This document shows positions 1 through 12,288 of a stretch of 64,000 nucleotides of DNA, one piece after another (within the stretch, counting starts at the first letter, position 1; each line of letters begins with the position of its first letter). The notes beneath the pieces were generated by a model. That model had not been told where the DNA came from and did no database searches. It saw only the letters and a list, made by a program, of their open reading frames with translations. The stretch is taken from positions 1 through 64,000 of the forward strand of contig NZ_QOKV01000027.1 of assembly GCF_008365405.1 (NCBI RefSeq), given 5' to 3'. The position numbers and the translations under genes were made by a program. Source of the DNA: Azospirillum brasilense. Lineage in GTDB: Bacteria; Pseudomonadota; Alphaproteobacteria; Azospirillales; Azospirillaceae.

Positions 1-360
1 ATCACGGTGAAGTCGCAGAACCTGACCACCAGCGGCCAGGGCCTGCGTCTGGACTACGCGCAGAACGACTGGACCGACCGCGCCGACATCGACAAGGCGG
101 TCGCCAGCATCGACTACGCGAAGCAGAGCCTGCGCTCGGCCTCGCAGACGCTGTCGACCAACCTGAACATCATCACGACCCGCGAAACCTTCACCAAGGA
201 GTTCAGCGACGTGCTGGTCGAAGGCGCCAACAAGCTGACGCTGGCCGACCAGAACGAGGAAGGCGCGAGCCTGCTGATGCTGCAGACCCGTCAGCAGCTC
301 GGCACCATCGCCCTCTCGCTGGCCAACCAGTCGCAGCAGTCGATCCTGCGCCTGTTCTAA
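1..360 (+). CDS. Flagellin, C-terminal part (gene starts before the window)
   Basis: The frame is open from the first base and ends in TAA at 358-360, giving 119 residues with no natural start, so this is the 3' end of a longer gene. The C-terminus is a typical flagellin D0 helix: an amphipathic stretch with LLMLQTRQQLGTIALSLANQ followed by QSILRLF. This helix packs inside the flagellar filament and is needed for export and polymerisation. The preceding part, with a helix rich in Q and S and TFTKEFSDVL, matches the flagellin D1 region. A strong terminator follows the stop, so this is the last gene of its transcript. Polar and lateral flagellins cannot be told apart from this fragment. Confidence 0.9.
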   Translation: MTVKSQNLTTSGQGLRLDYAQNDWTDRADIDKAVASIDYAKQSLRSASQTLSTNLNIITTRETFTKEFSDVLVEGANKLTLADQNEEGASLLMLQTRQQLGTIALSLANQSQQSILRLF

Positions 361-409
361 CCGGCAAGGTCCAGCCGGCGACCACAGGCCGAGGCAAGGC
401 ATTGCGCAG

Positions 410-441
410 CAGGCGCCCCGACCGGGGCGCCTGTCTTTTTT
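410..441 (+). terminator. Rho-independent terminator of the flagellin gene
   Basis: A perfect 10-bp G+C-rich stem (410-419 with 424-433), a 4-base loop and a run of T at 436-441 lie 50 bases after the flagellin stop. Confidence 0.9.
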
Positions 442-453
442 CGCCCGCTCACC

Positions 454-2076
454 TTACCGCAGCGCGGCCTCGATCAGGGCCCGCGCGTCGGCGGCCAGCT
501 TCGCGCGCTCCGGCGCGCGGGTGTACATCATGTGACCGCCCTCATGGACCGTCACGGCGACCCGGTCGGCCTGCCCGTCCGGCAGCTCCAGGCGGGACGC
601 CACCCAGCGCGACGCCATGTAGGGCGTGATGAGGTCGGTGCGCCCATGGGCGATCAGCACCCGCAGCGCGGGCTGCAGGGTCAGGGCGGCCTGGAGATCG
701 TCCACCGCGCTGGGCTGGCCGGAGCGCGGCCATTCCCAGCCCCGATTCACCCGGTCGCTGAGCAGGTCGAACGGCACCTCCGTCCACACGCCCAGCCATT
801 CGTGAGCGTAGGCGGCGAAGGCGGTGGTGTAGGTCGGCACCGTGCCCTTCAGGAAAGGATCGAAGGGAAGGCGCGCCGCCGACGGGTCGGGGTCCGCGGC
901 GGTGAAGGTGCCGTCATAGACGCTGGCGACCCGCCCCCGCCCGCGCAGCAGCTCGCGGGCGAAGACGTCGGTGGGGATCTCGCCGCGGAAGCGGGTCACC
1001 AGCTCTTCCGGCAGGCCGGTGGTCCGCGCCACCTCGGCGAAGAAGCCCTGCGCCGCGCCGGGCCGACGGTAGTCCAGACCGGCCAGCCCGGTAAGGTAGC
1101 CGTTGAAGGCGTAACGCTCAGCCGCCGCCGCCGCCTGCTCCGGCGTGCCGGGAACCAGCGCGTTGGCGGCGGCGGAAGCGGCGTAGGAGGGCAGCCGCAG
1201 CGCCGGCACCAGAAGCCCGCCACCGCCGCGGATGGTGGCGAAATCGACCACCGGCGACACCATGATCAGCCCGTTGACCGCGATGCCGGTGTCGTCGATC
1301 AGCCGGTTGGCCATCTTGGCGATGCGGAAGCCGCCGTAGCTCTCCCCCACCAGGAACTTCGGCGACTCCCAGCGGCCGTTGCGGGTGAGCCAGAGCCGGA
1401 CGATCTCCGCCATGGCCCGGCTGTCGGCATCGACCGACCAGAAGCGTTTGCCGGGGTCCTCGTCCCGCCGCGCGCCCTCCTCCTTTCCACCGTCACGCCG
1501 TATGCCCCGGCTGTAGCCGGTGCCGACCGGATCGATGAAGACCAGATCGGTGAAGGCCAGCCAGCTGTCCGGGTTGTCCAGCAGCGGGGCCGGCGGGCGG
1601 GTCAGCGACCCGTCGTCGTTGAAGCCGACCACCTTTGGCCCCAGGGCCCCCAGATGCAGATAGGCCGAGGAGGCTCCCGGCCCGCCGTTGAACACGAAGG
1701 CGACCGGCCGCTGGCCACGCGGCGTCCCGTCCAGCGTGCCCCCATCCAGCGTATAGGTGACGGTGAAGACGCGGGCCGCCACCTCCTCGCGCGGGCCGTC
1801 GCGCAGCGGCAGGAACTCCGCCACCGCCGTGTAGGCGAGCGGCCCGGAGGGCAAAGGCAGCTGGTGCCTGGTCTCGCTGCGCTGGGCATCGAAACCGTTG
1901 CCGGTCCGCTCCGCCGGCTTCGCTGCGCTCTGGTTCGGCTCGTGTTGGGCCGGTGTGTTTGGAGCTGCCGCGTTTTGAGGTGCCGCCTCCTGGGCGGTCG
2001 CGACCTGCAGCGGCGGCAGCACCAGCAGGGCGAGGAGCGGCAAAAGGCGGAGGCGGCGGTTCATCGCACGTCGCAT
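454..2076 (-). CDS. Serine carboxypeptidase, peptidase family S10, exported
   Basis: A secreted or periplasmic serine carboxypeptidase of about 540 residues. The N-terminus from 2076 is a signal peptide (MRRAMNRRLRLL, then a Leu-rich core and AQ). An Ala/Gln/Pro-rich linker follows. The oxyanion motif NGGPGASS, the nucleophile motif GESYGG (Ser about residue 246), the Asp motif GRTDLITPY and the His motif EGGHMMY together form the S10 triad. A longer in-frame start at 2166 exists, but the signal peptide favours 2076 or the internal Met at 2064; none has a clear ribosome-binding site. It is transcribed divergently from the hemerythrin gene at 2279 and ends close to the flagellin terminator. 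The natural substrate cannot be read from the sequence. Confidence 0.88.
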   Translation of the reverse strand: MRRAMNRRLRLLPLLALLVLPPLQVATAQEAAPQNAAAPNTPAQHEPNQSAAKPAERTGNGFDAQRSETRHQLPLPSGPLAYTAVAEFLPLRDGPREEVAARVFTVTYTLDGGTLDGTPRGQRPVAFVFNGGPGASSAYLHLGALGPKVVGFNDDGSLTRPPAPLLDNPDSWLAFTDLVFIDPVGTGYSRGIRRDGGKEEGARRDEDPGKRFWSVDADSRAMAEIVRLWLTRNGRWESPKFLVGESYGGFRIAKMANRLIDDTGIAVNGLIMVSPVVDFATIRGGGGLLVPALRLPSYAASAAANALVPGTPEQAAAAAERYAFNGYLTGLAGLDYRRPGAAQGFFAEVARTTGLPEELVTRFRGEIPTDVFARELLRGRGRVASVYDGTFTAADPDPSAARLPFDPFLKGTVPTYTTAFAAYAHEWLGVWTEVPFDLLSDRVNRGWEWPRSGQPSAVDDLQAALTLQPALRVLIAHGRTDLITPYMASRWVASRLELPDGQADRVAVTVHEGGHMMYTRAPERAKLAADARALIEAALR

Positions 2077-2278
2077 GGCGCATCCCGTCGGCTGTGTCGT
2101 CACAGGCCCGCATATTGACCCGCGCCCGGCGTCCGGCAAGGACACACACCCCTCGGCTTGCGCCATAGCTCACCACCAAAACACCAAAGCCGCGACAATT
2201 TATCTCAATTCAAACCATTGATGCACATACGACCGTGTTTATGATGCCCACGCTGTCACCACTTTAAGCCGAGTCATC

Positions 2279-2767
2279 GTGATCATGGACATGCCCGCCG
2301 AGAATTTTCAGGATCTCGTCTGGAGCGACGATCTTGAGTTGGGCGTCGAGGAGATCGACGAGCAGCACAAGCATTGGATCGGGCTGGTCCAGGCGTTCCA
2401 TGTCGCCGTTGCCGAAGGCCGTTCCCGCGGGGAAGTCTATCGCACCCTGGCCGATGCGGTGGTCTATACGGAGATTCACTTCGCGAGCGAGCAGAAGGTG
2501 ATGGAAGAAGCCGGCTATCCCTTCCTGGCTGACCATCTCGTCCAGCATTCCCTGGCGTGGGAGCAACTGCACGCCTTCACCACCGGCAACGTGCCGGAGG
2601 AGAACATCGCCGAATATCTGGCGACTTTCCTGCCGCAATGGCTGATGCTGCACATCAACTCCGCGGACCGCCAGTTCGCCCGCTGGCTGAAGGAGCGTGA
2701 CGCCGTCCCGGCAGAACTGGCCGACACCCAGCTTTCCGGCCGCGTCTTTCCCAACATCCCGGTCTGA
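2279..2767 (+). CDS. Bacteriohemerythrin
   Basis: A single-domain four-helix-bundle diiron protein that reversibly binds O2. Family metal ligands are visible in order: a His in the early helix (DEQHKHWIG), HF..E in ...TEIHFASEQKVM, H...H in the ADHLVQH stretch, and H...D in LHINSAD near the C-terminus. At 162 residues it is a little longer than the usual 130-150, with a short tail. The frame opens with GTG at 2279; ATG codons at 2285 and 2291 are equally possible, as no clear Shine-Dalgarno separates them. A second, diverged hemerythrin lies at 7743-8207. A bidirectional terminator follows. Such proteins usually serve O2 storage, delivery or sensing in microaerophiles. Confidence 0.93.
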   Translation: MIMDMPAENFQDLVWSDDLELGVEEIDEQHKHWIGLVQAFHVAVAEGRSRGEVYRTLADAVVYTEIHFASEQKVMEEAGYPFLADHLVQHSLAWEQLHAFTTGNVPEENIAEYLATFLPQWLMLHINSADRQFARWLKERDAVPAELADTQLSGRVFPNIPV

Positions 2768-2880
2768 CCCCGTCCCGCTCGCGATGACCGCCGCCGGTGG
2801 GGCCCCCTGCCGGCGGCGAAAACCATGCCCGCAGGGTTCAACCCACCGACGGTGGCGCCCCCGAAGCCAGCGCGCATGAA

Positions 2881-2910
2881 AAAAGGGGAGGTCCGAGGAC
2901 CTCCCCTTTT
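2881..2910. terminator. Bidirectional terminator between hemerythrin and nrdJ
   Basis: A perfect 13-bp inverted repeat (2881-2893 with 2898-2910) begins with AAAA and ends with TTTT, so it can end both convergent transcripts. Confidence 0.88.
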
Positions 2911-2942
2911 CCACGCCATGCCGGGGATGGAACCGGCTGGCC

Positions 2943-6662
<3,720 letters not shown>

Positions 6663-6799
6663 GTGACTCGTGCTCCCTCTGGCTGGCGAACAAAGGTGTC
6701 GCGCTCCGTGCGGCGCAGCTCGCGCTGGCTGACGAACGCAACACCCTGTATGTTGGTGCGCATCCTAGCCTCAAGCTTTGGGCCAAGCAAGACCCGGCC

Positions 6800-6842
6800 C
6801 AAGATATTGTGTGCTTGACGCGGGCCTACCTCCTAGATATGG
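6800..6842 (-). promoter_or_regulatory. Pair of NrdR-box-like operators upstream of nrdJ
   Basis: Read on the minus strand, 6800-6809 is CAATATCTTG and 6833-6842 is CCATATCTAG. They match the NrdR-box core (C-w-A-t-A-T-a-T-w-G) at 9 and 8 of 10 positions. Their starts are 33 bp apart, about three helical turns, the usual arrangement for NrdR. They lie 140-180 bp before the nrdJ start. A weaker third copy in the opposite orientation is at 6899-6908. Confidence 0.7.
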
Positions 6843-6898
6843 CGCCTCCGGTCAACGGGCCAAGCCGCCGCGGGTTCCCGGGAAAAATCGACCAACCC

Positions 6899-6908
6899 CC
6901 ACATCTAG
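6899..6908 (+). promoter_or_regulatory. Possible third NrdR-like core
   Basis: CCACATCTAG matches the NrdR core at 7 of 10 positions and lies 66 bp (2 x 33) from the second box. The remaining stretch 6910-7190 holds no further recognised signal apart from the RBS of the next gene. Confidence 0.35.
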
Positions 6909-7190
6909 TCCCGCGCTGAAAGCCTCCGGCGCCCGATTCCCGTAAGGAATCCGTCACTTTCGCGGGGTCGCCGGGACCTTCCGACCGCAGGATTCCCGGG
7001 GGGCGAATCGGCGGTACGCCTTCCTCCCGCCCCCCGCCCACCGACCCACTTTTGCCCGCTGGACCGGCCCCCCTTCGGGGCCTCCGGAACGGCACCCCGA
7101 GTCGCCCCACGATGTCACAGGCGGCCCCGCGTGACCTTTCCCGCTCCCTCCGGTTGGAAGGGTCGGTTTCGTGCAACGAGGAGACCTTCC

Positions 7191-7688
7191 ATGCACAAGA
7201 CGGTGATCGCGACCCTGTCCGCCCTGGCGCTGACGACCGGCGCCGCGGTGGCCCAGACCGGCACCGGCGGTTCGGCCCAAACCCCGGGGGCTCAGGCCCC
7301 GAACTCGGTCATCATGGACCAGGGCCAGAGCGCCCGTCCGGCCGGCCCCACAAGCAACGCCACGGGCGGCGCCAGCGTCGAGCATCTGATGAGCCGCACG
7401 GTGATCGGCGCGGACGGCGAGAAGGTCGGCAAAGTGTCCGACGTGATCCTCGGCCCGGACGGCAACGCGCAGCTCCTGGTGATCCAGAGCGGCGGCTTCC
7501 TCGGCATCGGCGGCAAGGAGATCGCCGCGGACATCGCGCTGGCCGACGTGCTGCCGGGCAACGGCCCGATCACGCTGCGCGACGTCACCCAGGCGAGCGT
7601 GCGCGACATGCCGGAGTTCCAGTACAGCGACAGCATGACCTCGCTGAACCGCGGCCCGAAGGGCAGCGGCGAGTCGAACAAGCAGTGA
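7191..7688 (+). CDS. Exported PRC-barrel domain protein
   Basis: A 165-residue protein with a clear signal peptide (MHKTVIATLSALALTTGAAVAQ), a Gly/Thr/Pro-rich linker and one PRC-barrel domain. The domain runs from about SRTVIGADGEKVGKVSDVIL through GGFLGIGGKEIAAD to an ITLRDVTQ strand. PRC-barrels are small beta-barrels found in photosynthetic reaction centre H subunits, RimM and many stress proteins. Exported versions in this group are of unknown function. The start at 7191 is set by a GAGGAG Shine-Dalgarno at 7178-7183; an open frame continues upstream to 7131 but has no such support. It converges on the second hemerythrin gene across a shared hairpin. Confidence 0.85.
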   Translation: MHKTVIATLSALALTTGAAVAQTGTGGSAQTPGAQAPNSVIMDQGQSARPAGPTSNATGGASVEHLMSRTVIGADGEKVGKVSDVILGPDGNAQLLVIQSGGFLGIGGKEIAADIALADVLPGNGPITLRDVTQASVRDMPEFQYSDSMTSLNRGPKGSGESNKQ

Positions 7689-7709
7689 CGCGCTGAACAT
7701 CAATATTTA

Positions 7710-7736
7710 CCCTCTCCCCACTGGGGAGAGGGTTAT
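7710..7736. terminator. Hairpin shared by convergent genes
   Basis: A perfect 10-bp stem (7710-7719 with 7723-7732) and a 3-base loop are followed by TTATT. It sits between the PRC-barrel and hemerythrin stops and could act on both strands, although the T-tract is short. Confidence 0.65.
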
Positions 7737-7742
7737 TAAGAC

Positions 7743-8207
7743 CTACGCCTCCACCCCGCGCTCGCGGAGGTAGGCGCCCAGCTTGCTGTCCACGCCCAGG
7801 ATGTGGCCCGACAGCCATTTGGCGAGGAAGCCCAGCACGAAGGCGCCTTTCTCGCCCCCCGCGTCCAGCGCGCTGTTCACGTCGTGCAACTGGCGGACGA
7901 AGCTGTCGTGCAGCGCCTTGTGGGCGGTGTAGTCGGGATAGCCGTGCTCGCGCATCAGCGTCTCTTCCCGATCGAAATGGGTGTCGGTGTAGTCGAGCAA
8001 CTCCCCCAGCACGTCCTGGATCTCGCTGTCGGCGCGGAACTCGTTCACCGCGGTGACGAATTCGTTGAACAGCTCGAACAGGCGCTTGTGGTCGGCGTCG
8101 ATCACGGCGTTCCCGACGCCGAAGCCGTCCTGCCACGCCATCGTCGCCCAACGCGGGTCGGCAAGGTTCGGCTTCATCGTCTTCGGCTGCGTGTTGTTTA
8201 ATTGCAT
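7743..8207 (-). CDS. Bacteriohemerythrin (second copy)
   Basis: A single hemerythrin domain protein of 154 residues. Ligand motifs visible in order are DADHKRLFEL, THFDREETLM, YTAHKALHDSF and GHILGVDSKL. The extended N-terminus contains WATMAWQDGFGVG, as in other bacteriohemerythrins where the W...F.VG segment precedes the first metal ligand. The ATG at 8207 is preferred over the in-frame codon at 8231 because GAAGGGGG lies about 7 bases upstream. It is clearly diverged from the copy at 2279 and lies in a separate transcript, so it is not a recent tandem duplicate. The promoter region contains a long inverted repeat at 8304-8354. Confidence 0.92.
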   Translation of the reverse strand: MQLNNTQPKTMKPNLADPRWATMAWQDGFGVGNAVIDADHKRLFELFNEFVTAVNEFRADSEIQDVLGELLDYTDTHFDREETLMREHGYPDYTAHKALHDSFVRQLHDVNSALDAGGEKGAFVLGFLAKWLSGHILGVDSKLGAYLRERGVEA

Positions 8208-8303
8208 GACGTTTCCCCCTTCAGGAAACATCCTTATAAGCCGCCGCCCGCCAGCCGCCTGGGCGACAGATAGTCACAGATACAGTATGGTTATAGGAAT
8301 GCC

Positions 8304-8354
8304 GGTCATACGGCCGGCGCATGAACAGTTCCATGATCGGCCGGCCGTATGACC
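8304..8354. repeat. Long inverted repeat upstream of the second hemerythrin gene
   Basis: Two perfect 14-bp arms (8304-8317 and 8341-8354) are separated by 23 bases. A smaller 8-bp hairpin follows at 8361-8379. The repeat lies about 100-150 bp upstream of the hemerythrin start and downstream of the gene ending at 8433, so it could be an operator, a transcript-end hairpin or an intergenic palindromic element. Confidence 0.6.
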
Positions 8355-8432
8355 CTTTCGCACATGGCTGCGCCATGTGCTGTCGGGTTTGAACCGAAGA
8401 CGCTCGATGGAGACCATCAAACGCCTTCGGTA

Positions 8433-9446
8433 TCAGTTCATCTGCGCCAGCGGCAGGTTGACCAGCAGATTTTGCGGCTTGAGGCGCAGTTTGCGGTCGG
8501 CGGTCATTGCCAGGGCCAGATAGACGGGCCGCCCGGCGATGTCGGCGCGCATGGCCGCCGGATCGGCGAACTCCAGCCGGAACAGCGACAGGATGCGGGC
8601 CAGCCGCTCCTCCCCCACCTCGGCCCCGTTGTAGAGGTCGTTGAGGATCGCCGTGGCCTCCCCGTCCAGCCCGACATGCCAGACCCAGCGCTCGTCGCTG
8701 ATCCGCTGCACGGGATGGATCGACACCGTCACCCCCAGGAAATGCGTCACCCAACCCTCCAGGACGCGGCACAGCGCATCCAGCCCGGCCGCGGCGAAGG
8801 TCACGTCCAGCACGGTGTCGTGCCGCGAATCGCGCTCCCAATAGCGGGGGTGGTTGGTCTCGTCGAGGATGTCGAGATCGACGGAGCGCGGGGCGGTCCC
8901 GGCCTCCACCACCAGCCGGCCCAGGCTGCCGAAGCCGCCGGTCGCGGCCAGCATTTCCACCGTCTCGCTGTCGGCCAGCCGGACGCGCCCGTCGTCCACC
9001 GACACGGTCTGAGGCCGGAAGAACAGCTCACCCGCCCGCGCCCGCAGGCCTGACGGCGTGCCGTCCAGAAGGTTGCGCAGGATGACATGGGCCATCTGGT
9101 CGATGAACAGCCCCGGCACACCCCGCGCGCCCTCGCGGAACAGGCGGAGGTAGCAGCCCTCGACCGTGCCGGCGGCGAGCAGCCGGTCGCGGAAACCCAG
9201 CCAGACCGCCCAGTTCTCCCGCGCATCCGCATCGGCCAGCGCCTCCACCATGCCCGGCGGCACGGGGCGGGCGGGATCGTCGAGCAGGCCGGCGAACAGC
9301 GTGTGCTCGGTCTCGCAGGCGTCCTCGGGCGGGCGCATCTCCGGCCGCATCAGATAGGCGCGCAGGAAGTCCGGCGTGACCGCCAGCCAGCCGTCGGCGT
9401 CGCGCGTCAGCAGATGGAAACCGGACTCTTTCCAGAAATCAGACAT
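8433..9446 (-). CDS. Conserved protein, probably DUF6352 family
   Basis: A 337-residue soluble protein with no signal peptide or membrane segment. The start at 9446 gives MSDFWKESGFHLLTRDADGW and a region with FLRAYLMRPEMRPPE, which I associate with the uncharacterised DUF6352 family. The longer frame to 9518 adds a low-complexity Pro/Arg stretch and is probably untranslated. Acidic and aromatic motifs such as DETNHPRYWERDSRHD and RWVWHVGLDGEAT lie in the C-terminal half, but no catalytic signature is recognised. The gene stands alone between an alpha/beta hydrolase and a hemerythrin gene, so context gives no functional hint. Confidence 0.65.
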   Translation of the reverse strand: MSDFWKESGFHLLTRDADGWLAVTPDFLRAYLMRPEMRPPEDACETEHTLFAGLLDDPARPVPPGMVEALADADARENWAVWLGFRDRLLAAGTVEGCYLRLFREGARGVPGLFIDQMAHVILRNLLDGTPSGLRARAGELFFRPQTVSVDDGRVRLADSETVEMLAATGGFGSLGRLVVEAGTAPRSVDLDILDETNHPRYWERDSRHDTVLDVTFAAAGLDALCRVLEGWVTHFLGVTVSIHPVQRISDERWVWHVGLDGEATAILNDLYNGAEVGEERLARILSLFRLEFADPAAMRADIAGRPVYLALAMTADRKLRLKPQNLLVNLPLAQMN

Positions 9447-9552
9447 GGAAGGCGGACCCTTGAACAGAAAAGCGGGTGCAAAGCGTCCCTCATGTGGGCG
9501 CGCGGGCGCCCGCGCCAAGGACCTAGCACAGCCCGCCCTACGGATGCCCGAC

Positions 9553-10494
9553 TTACAAGTTCAGGGCGGCGAGGAAGGCATCGACATCCGCCCACACCCG
9601 GTCGCGGATGTCGTCGCGCTCCATCAGCAGCTCGTGCTTGGCGTCGGGATGCTCCTTCAGCACGGCGTTGCCCAGCCGGGCGGCGGCCAGCCGGTGCGAT
9701 TCCGAGCGGACGACGGCGTCGGCGGGCGCGCTCAGCAGCAGGATGGGCGTCGTCACCCGCTCCAGCGGCGCGGTGAAGCGGATGTGGTCGGCGGCGCGCA
9801 GGGCCGCCCGCACCCAGCCGAAGCTGACCCCGCCCACCCGCAGTTCGGGCCGGTCGCGGAAGGCGTCGTGGTAGGTGGCGTAGCGGCGGGGGTCCGAGGT
9901 GATCGGGTTGACCGGGGTGAACAGCCCCTCCACCGGGTCGTAATCGTGCTGGCCGAAGGCGTATTCGGCGGCCCGCCCGCGGGCGCACAGGCGTTCGGCC
10001 AGCCAGACCGCCATGCGGCGCGGCACCGGACCGGTGAAGATGTCGAACATCGGCGCCGTCAGCACCGCGGCGTCGCACAGGGCCGGGTTGCGGAGCAGGG
10101 CCATCAGGGCGACCAACCCGCCCATGCTGTGGGCGACCAGCAGCAGCGGCCCGTGCTGCCGCGGCCTCACCAGTTGCTCCACCACCTCGTCGAGATCGCC
10201 GGCCAGCCTGTCGAAGCTGTCCAGGTGATGGATCTGGGGGTTGGGCAGGGGCCGGTCGGACAGGCCCTGGTTGCGCCAGTCGAACGCGAAGACATCGAAG
10301 CCGCGGGCGAGCAGTTCCCCCGCCGTCTCGGCGTATTTCTCGATGAACTCCGCTCGGCCGGTCAGCAGCAGCGCGGTGCCGCGCGGCGGGGCGGTGGTGG
10401 CCGTCCAATGGGCGGTGCGCAGCCGCGTCCCGTCCCCCATCGTCACCCAGCCGAATCGTGGCTCCACACCCAGATCCGCCACGCTCACGGCCAT
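9553..10494 (-). CDS. Alpha/beta hydrolase of the lysophospholipase/monoacylglycerol lipase type
   Basis: A 313-residue serine hydrolase. The fold is evident from FDWRNQGLSDRP after strand 4 and the nucleophile elbow VAHSMGG. The likely acid lies in LLLSAPADAVV and the likely His in HPDAKHELLME. This pattern matches PldB-like lysophospholipases and monoglyceride lipases. No export signal is seen when translation starts at 10494, which is supported by AAGGAG about 9 bases upstream; the upstream extension to 10641 is Pro/Gly-rich and unlikely. The gene is divergent from the RlpA-like gene. Substrate is probably a monoacyl lipid, but this is family inference only. Confidence 0.8.
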   Translation of the reverse strand: MAVSVADLGVEPRFGWVTMGDGTRLRTAHWTATTAPPRGTALLLTGRAEFIEKYAETAGELLARGFDVFAFDWRNQGLSDRPLPNPQIHHLDSFDRLAGDLDEVVEQLVRPRQHGPLLLVAHSMGGLVALMALLRNPALCDAAVLTAPMFDIFTGPVPRRMAVWLAERLCARGRAAEYAFGQHDYDPVEGLFTPVNPITSDPRRYATYHDAFRDRPELRVGGVSFGWVRAALRAADHIRFTAPLERVTTPILLLSAPADAVVRSESHRLAAARLGNAVLKEHPDAKHELLMERDDIRDRVWADVDAFLAALNL

Positions 10495-10635
10495 TCCTGC
10501 GCGCTCCTTCGTTGACGGGACGATTGAAGCATCAACGCACCGGGCGGGTCCAGCCCGCGGCGGCGGAGCCGGTGATCCAGTGGAACCCCCGCCCTCCCAC
10601 GGATGTTGTCCAGGTCCAATGGGAGGTACATTCGA

Positions 10636-11256
10636 ATGCACATGGCGCGTACACTGTCCATGGCGCTCTGCGCCCTGTCCCTGTCCTTGCCTCTGTCCCC
10701 CATGGCCGCCCAGGCCCAGCCCTCATCCAAATCGCAAAGCCCCAAGGACGCGTCGGTGCCGCCGATCGCCGTGGAACGCACGGAAGAGGGCGAGCCGGTG
10801 ATCGTCCATGAGGGCGAGGCGTCCTTCTACGGCGGCTCGTTCCACGGCAAGAAGACGGCCAGCGGCGAGCGCTTCGACCAGAACAAGCCGACCGCCGCCT
10901 CGCGCGAGTTGCCGCTGGGCAGCAAGGTCACCGTGACCAACCAGGACAACGGCAAGAGCGTCGACGTCATCGTCAACGACCGCGGCCCCTATGTGGACGG
11001 GCGGGTCATCGACCTGTCGAAGAAGGCCGCCAAGAAGCTCGACATGATCGAGGACGGCGTGGCCCCGGTGCGCGTCGAGGCCAAGCCGTCCGAACAGCCG
11101 ACCGAGGCCGTGAAGGAGAAGGTCGAGGCCAAGGCCGAGAAGGCCGACAAGACCCAGGTGGCGGAGCAGCCCGCCTCCGAGAAGAAGGGCAACGGTGCTG
11201 CTCTGTCGGGTTCGTCCGCCGCCGATCGGCAGAGCGGGTCAGGGTCCGACCGTTAG
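10636..11256 (+). CDS. rlpA: RlpA-family septal ring protein / lytic transglycosylase-like
   Basis: A 206-residue exported protein. A signal peptide ([18 protein letters not shown] ... AQAQ) is followed by the double-psi beta-barrel: [19 protein letters not shown], then [19 protein letters not shown] and [20 protein letters not shown]. The Asp in NDRGPY and conserved His correspond to residues needed in lytic RlpA enzymes, which cleave denuded peptidoglycan. Unlike E. coli RlpA there is no C-terminal SPOR domain, only a Lys/Glu/Ala-rich tail. The ATG at 10636 has GGGAGG at 10621-10626. The stop lies two bases from that of the convergent SDR gene. Confidence 0.85.
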   Translation: MHMARTLSMALCALSLSLPLSPMAAQAQPSSKSQSPKDASVPPIAVERTEEGEPVIVHEGEASFYGGSFHGKKTASGERFDQNKPTAASRELPLGSKVTVTNQDNGKSVDVIVNDRGPYVDGRVIDLSKKAAKKLDMIEDGVAPVRVEAKPSEQPTEAVKEKVEAKAEKADKTQVAEQPASEKKGNGAALSGSSAADRQSGSGSDR

Positions 11257-11258
11257 GG

Positions 11259-12074
11259 TCAGGCCCGCGGCGGACGAACGGTCCGGCCGGCGCGCTGGCC
11301 ACGGTCGAAGGCGGCCAGCAGCGCCCCCAGCCCGTCCGACGCCGCGTGGCGCGACCACAGGAAGGGGCGCAGCATGTTGCGGGTGCCGAAGCCGTGCACA
11401 TGCACCGTGCGGCGCCCCAGCGCCTGCAGCCCCTCCCGCGCCACGTCCAGCGGATCGGCGGCCCCCGGCAGCGCGTTCAGGGCGAAGCCGGCCCGCTTGC
11501 CGAAGGCGGTGCGGGTGGCGCCGGGGCACAGGACCAGCACATCCACCGGCTTGCGCTTCAGTTCCGCCGCCAACGCCTCGCCATAGGCCAGGATGAAGCT
11601 CTTGCTGGCGCAGTAGGTCCCAAGGAACGGGATCGGCTGGAACGCCGCCGTGCTCGACACCAGGATCAGCCCGGCCCGCCGCCCGTCGCGGGCCGCCCGC
11701 TCGATCATGCCGGGCAGCAGCGCGCGGGTCAGCACGGTGGTCGCCACCACATTCAGTTCCACCGTCGTCCGCTCCGCCTCCGGCGCGTTGTCGAGCACCG
11801 GCCCGAAGGCGCCGGACCCGGCGTTGTTGATGAGCAGGTCGATCTCCAGCGTCTCCGCTTTCTGGATCAGGGCGTTCCGCCCCTCGTCGGTGGTCAGGTC
11901 GGTGGCCAGCACCTCCACCCGGCGCCCGGCGGCCTCCAGCTCCGTCTTTGCGGTGGTCAGGGCCTCGGCGTTGCGGGCGGCCAGCAGAAGGCCGGTGTCG
12001 GCGGACAGGGCACGGGCGAAGCCGGCGCCGATGCCGGAGGTGCCGCCGGTGACCAGCGCGAAGCGGTGGGGCAT
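11259..12074 (-). CDS. Short-chain dehydrogenase/reductase
   Basis: A 271-residue classical SDR. It has the cofactor motif TGGTSGIG (residues 9-16), the structural NNAG motif, and the active-site Ser with Y-x-x-x-K in YCASKSF. The sequence DLLINNAGSGAFGPV followed by FLGTYCASKSFILAYGEALA resembles DltE/YqjQ-type SDRs of unknown substrate. The Arg-containing AARN loop after strand 2 suggests NADP preference. The gene has its own promoter region, divergent from phaJ, and overlaps no neighbour. No pathway context is available, so the substrate is open. Confidence 0.85.
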   Translation of the reverse strand: MPHRFALVTGGTSGIGAGFARALSADTGLLLAARNAEALTTAKTELEAAGRRVEVLATDLTTDEGRNALIQKAETLEIDLLINNAGSGAFGPVLDNAPEAERTTVELNVVATTVLTRALLPGMIERAARDGRRAGLILVSSTAAFQPIPFLGTYCASKSFILAYGEALAAELKRKPVDVLVLCPGATRTAFGKRAGFALNALPGAADPLDVAREGLQALGRRTVHVHGFGTRNMLRPFLWSRHAASDGLGALLAAFDRGQRAGRTVRPPRA

Positions 12075-12288
12075 GGGTCGGATTCCATCGCGGTTCGGAA
12101 GGGATGAAAGGTGACGGTTGGCCGCGGCGGCGCGAAGTCAAGCTGCCCGCCCCCGAGTCGCCCCGCATTCCGCGGTGCAGCAGGCCGAATTGTCAGTGTA
12201 CATATTAACTGGAGCCGCTTCGGACTTTTACTGTCACGGAACTGAAATTTCCTGACCGGAGGAAATAGGCAGGACGCCTCGACTGCCT

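Noticed and set aside
532-2118. Long plus-strand open frame opposite the S10 carboxypeptidase
   Set aside because: The product is low-complexity Arg/Gly/Val-rich and mirrors the real gene; high GC makes such antisense frames common.
2205-2221. TCAAT-N7-ATTGA upstream of the hemerythrin gene as an FNR-type site
   Set aside because: The half-sites and spacing do not fit TTGAT-N4-ATCAA.
6663-7130. Cobalamin riboswitch in the nrdJ leader
   Set aside because: The conserved B12-box sequence was not found on the coding strand.
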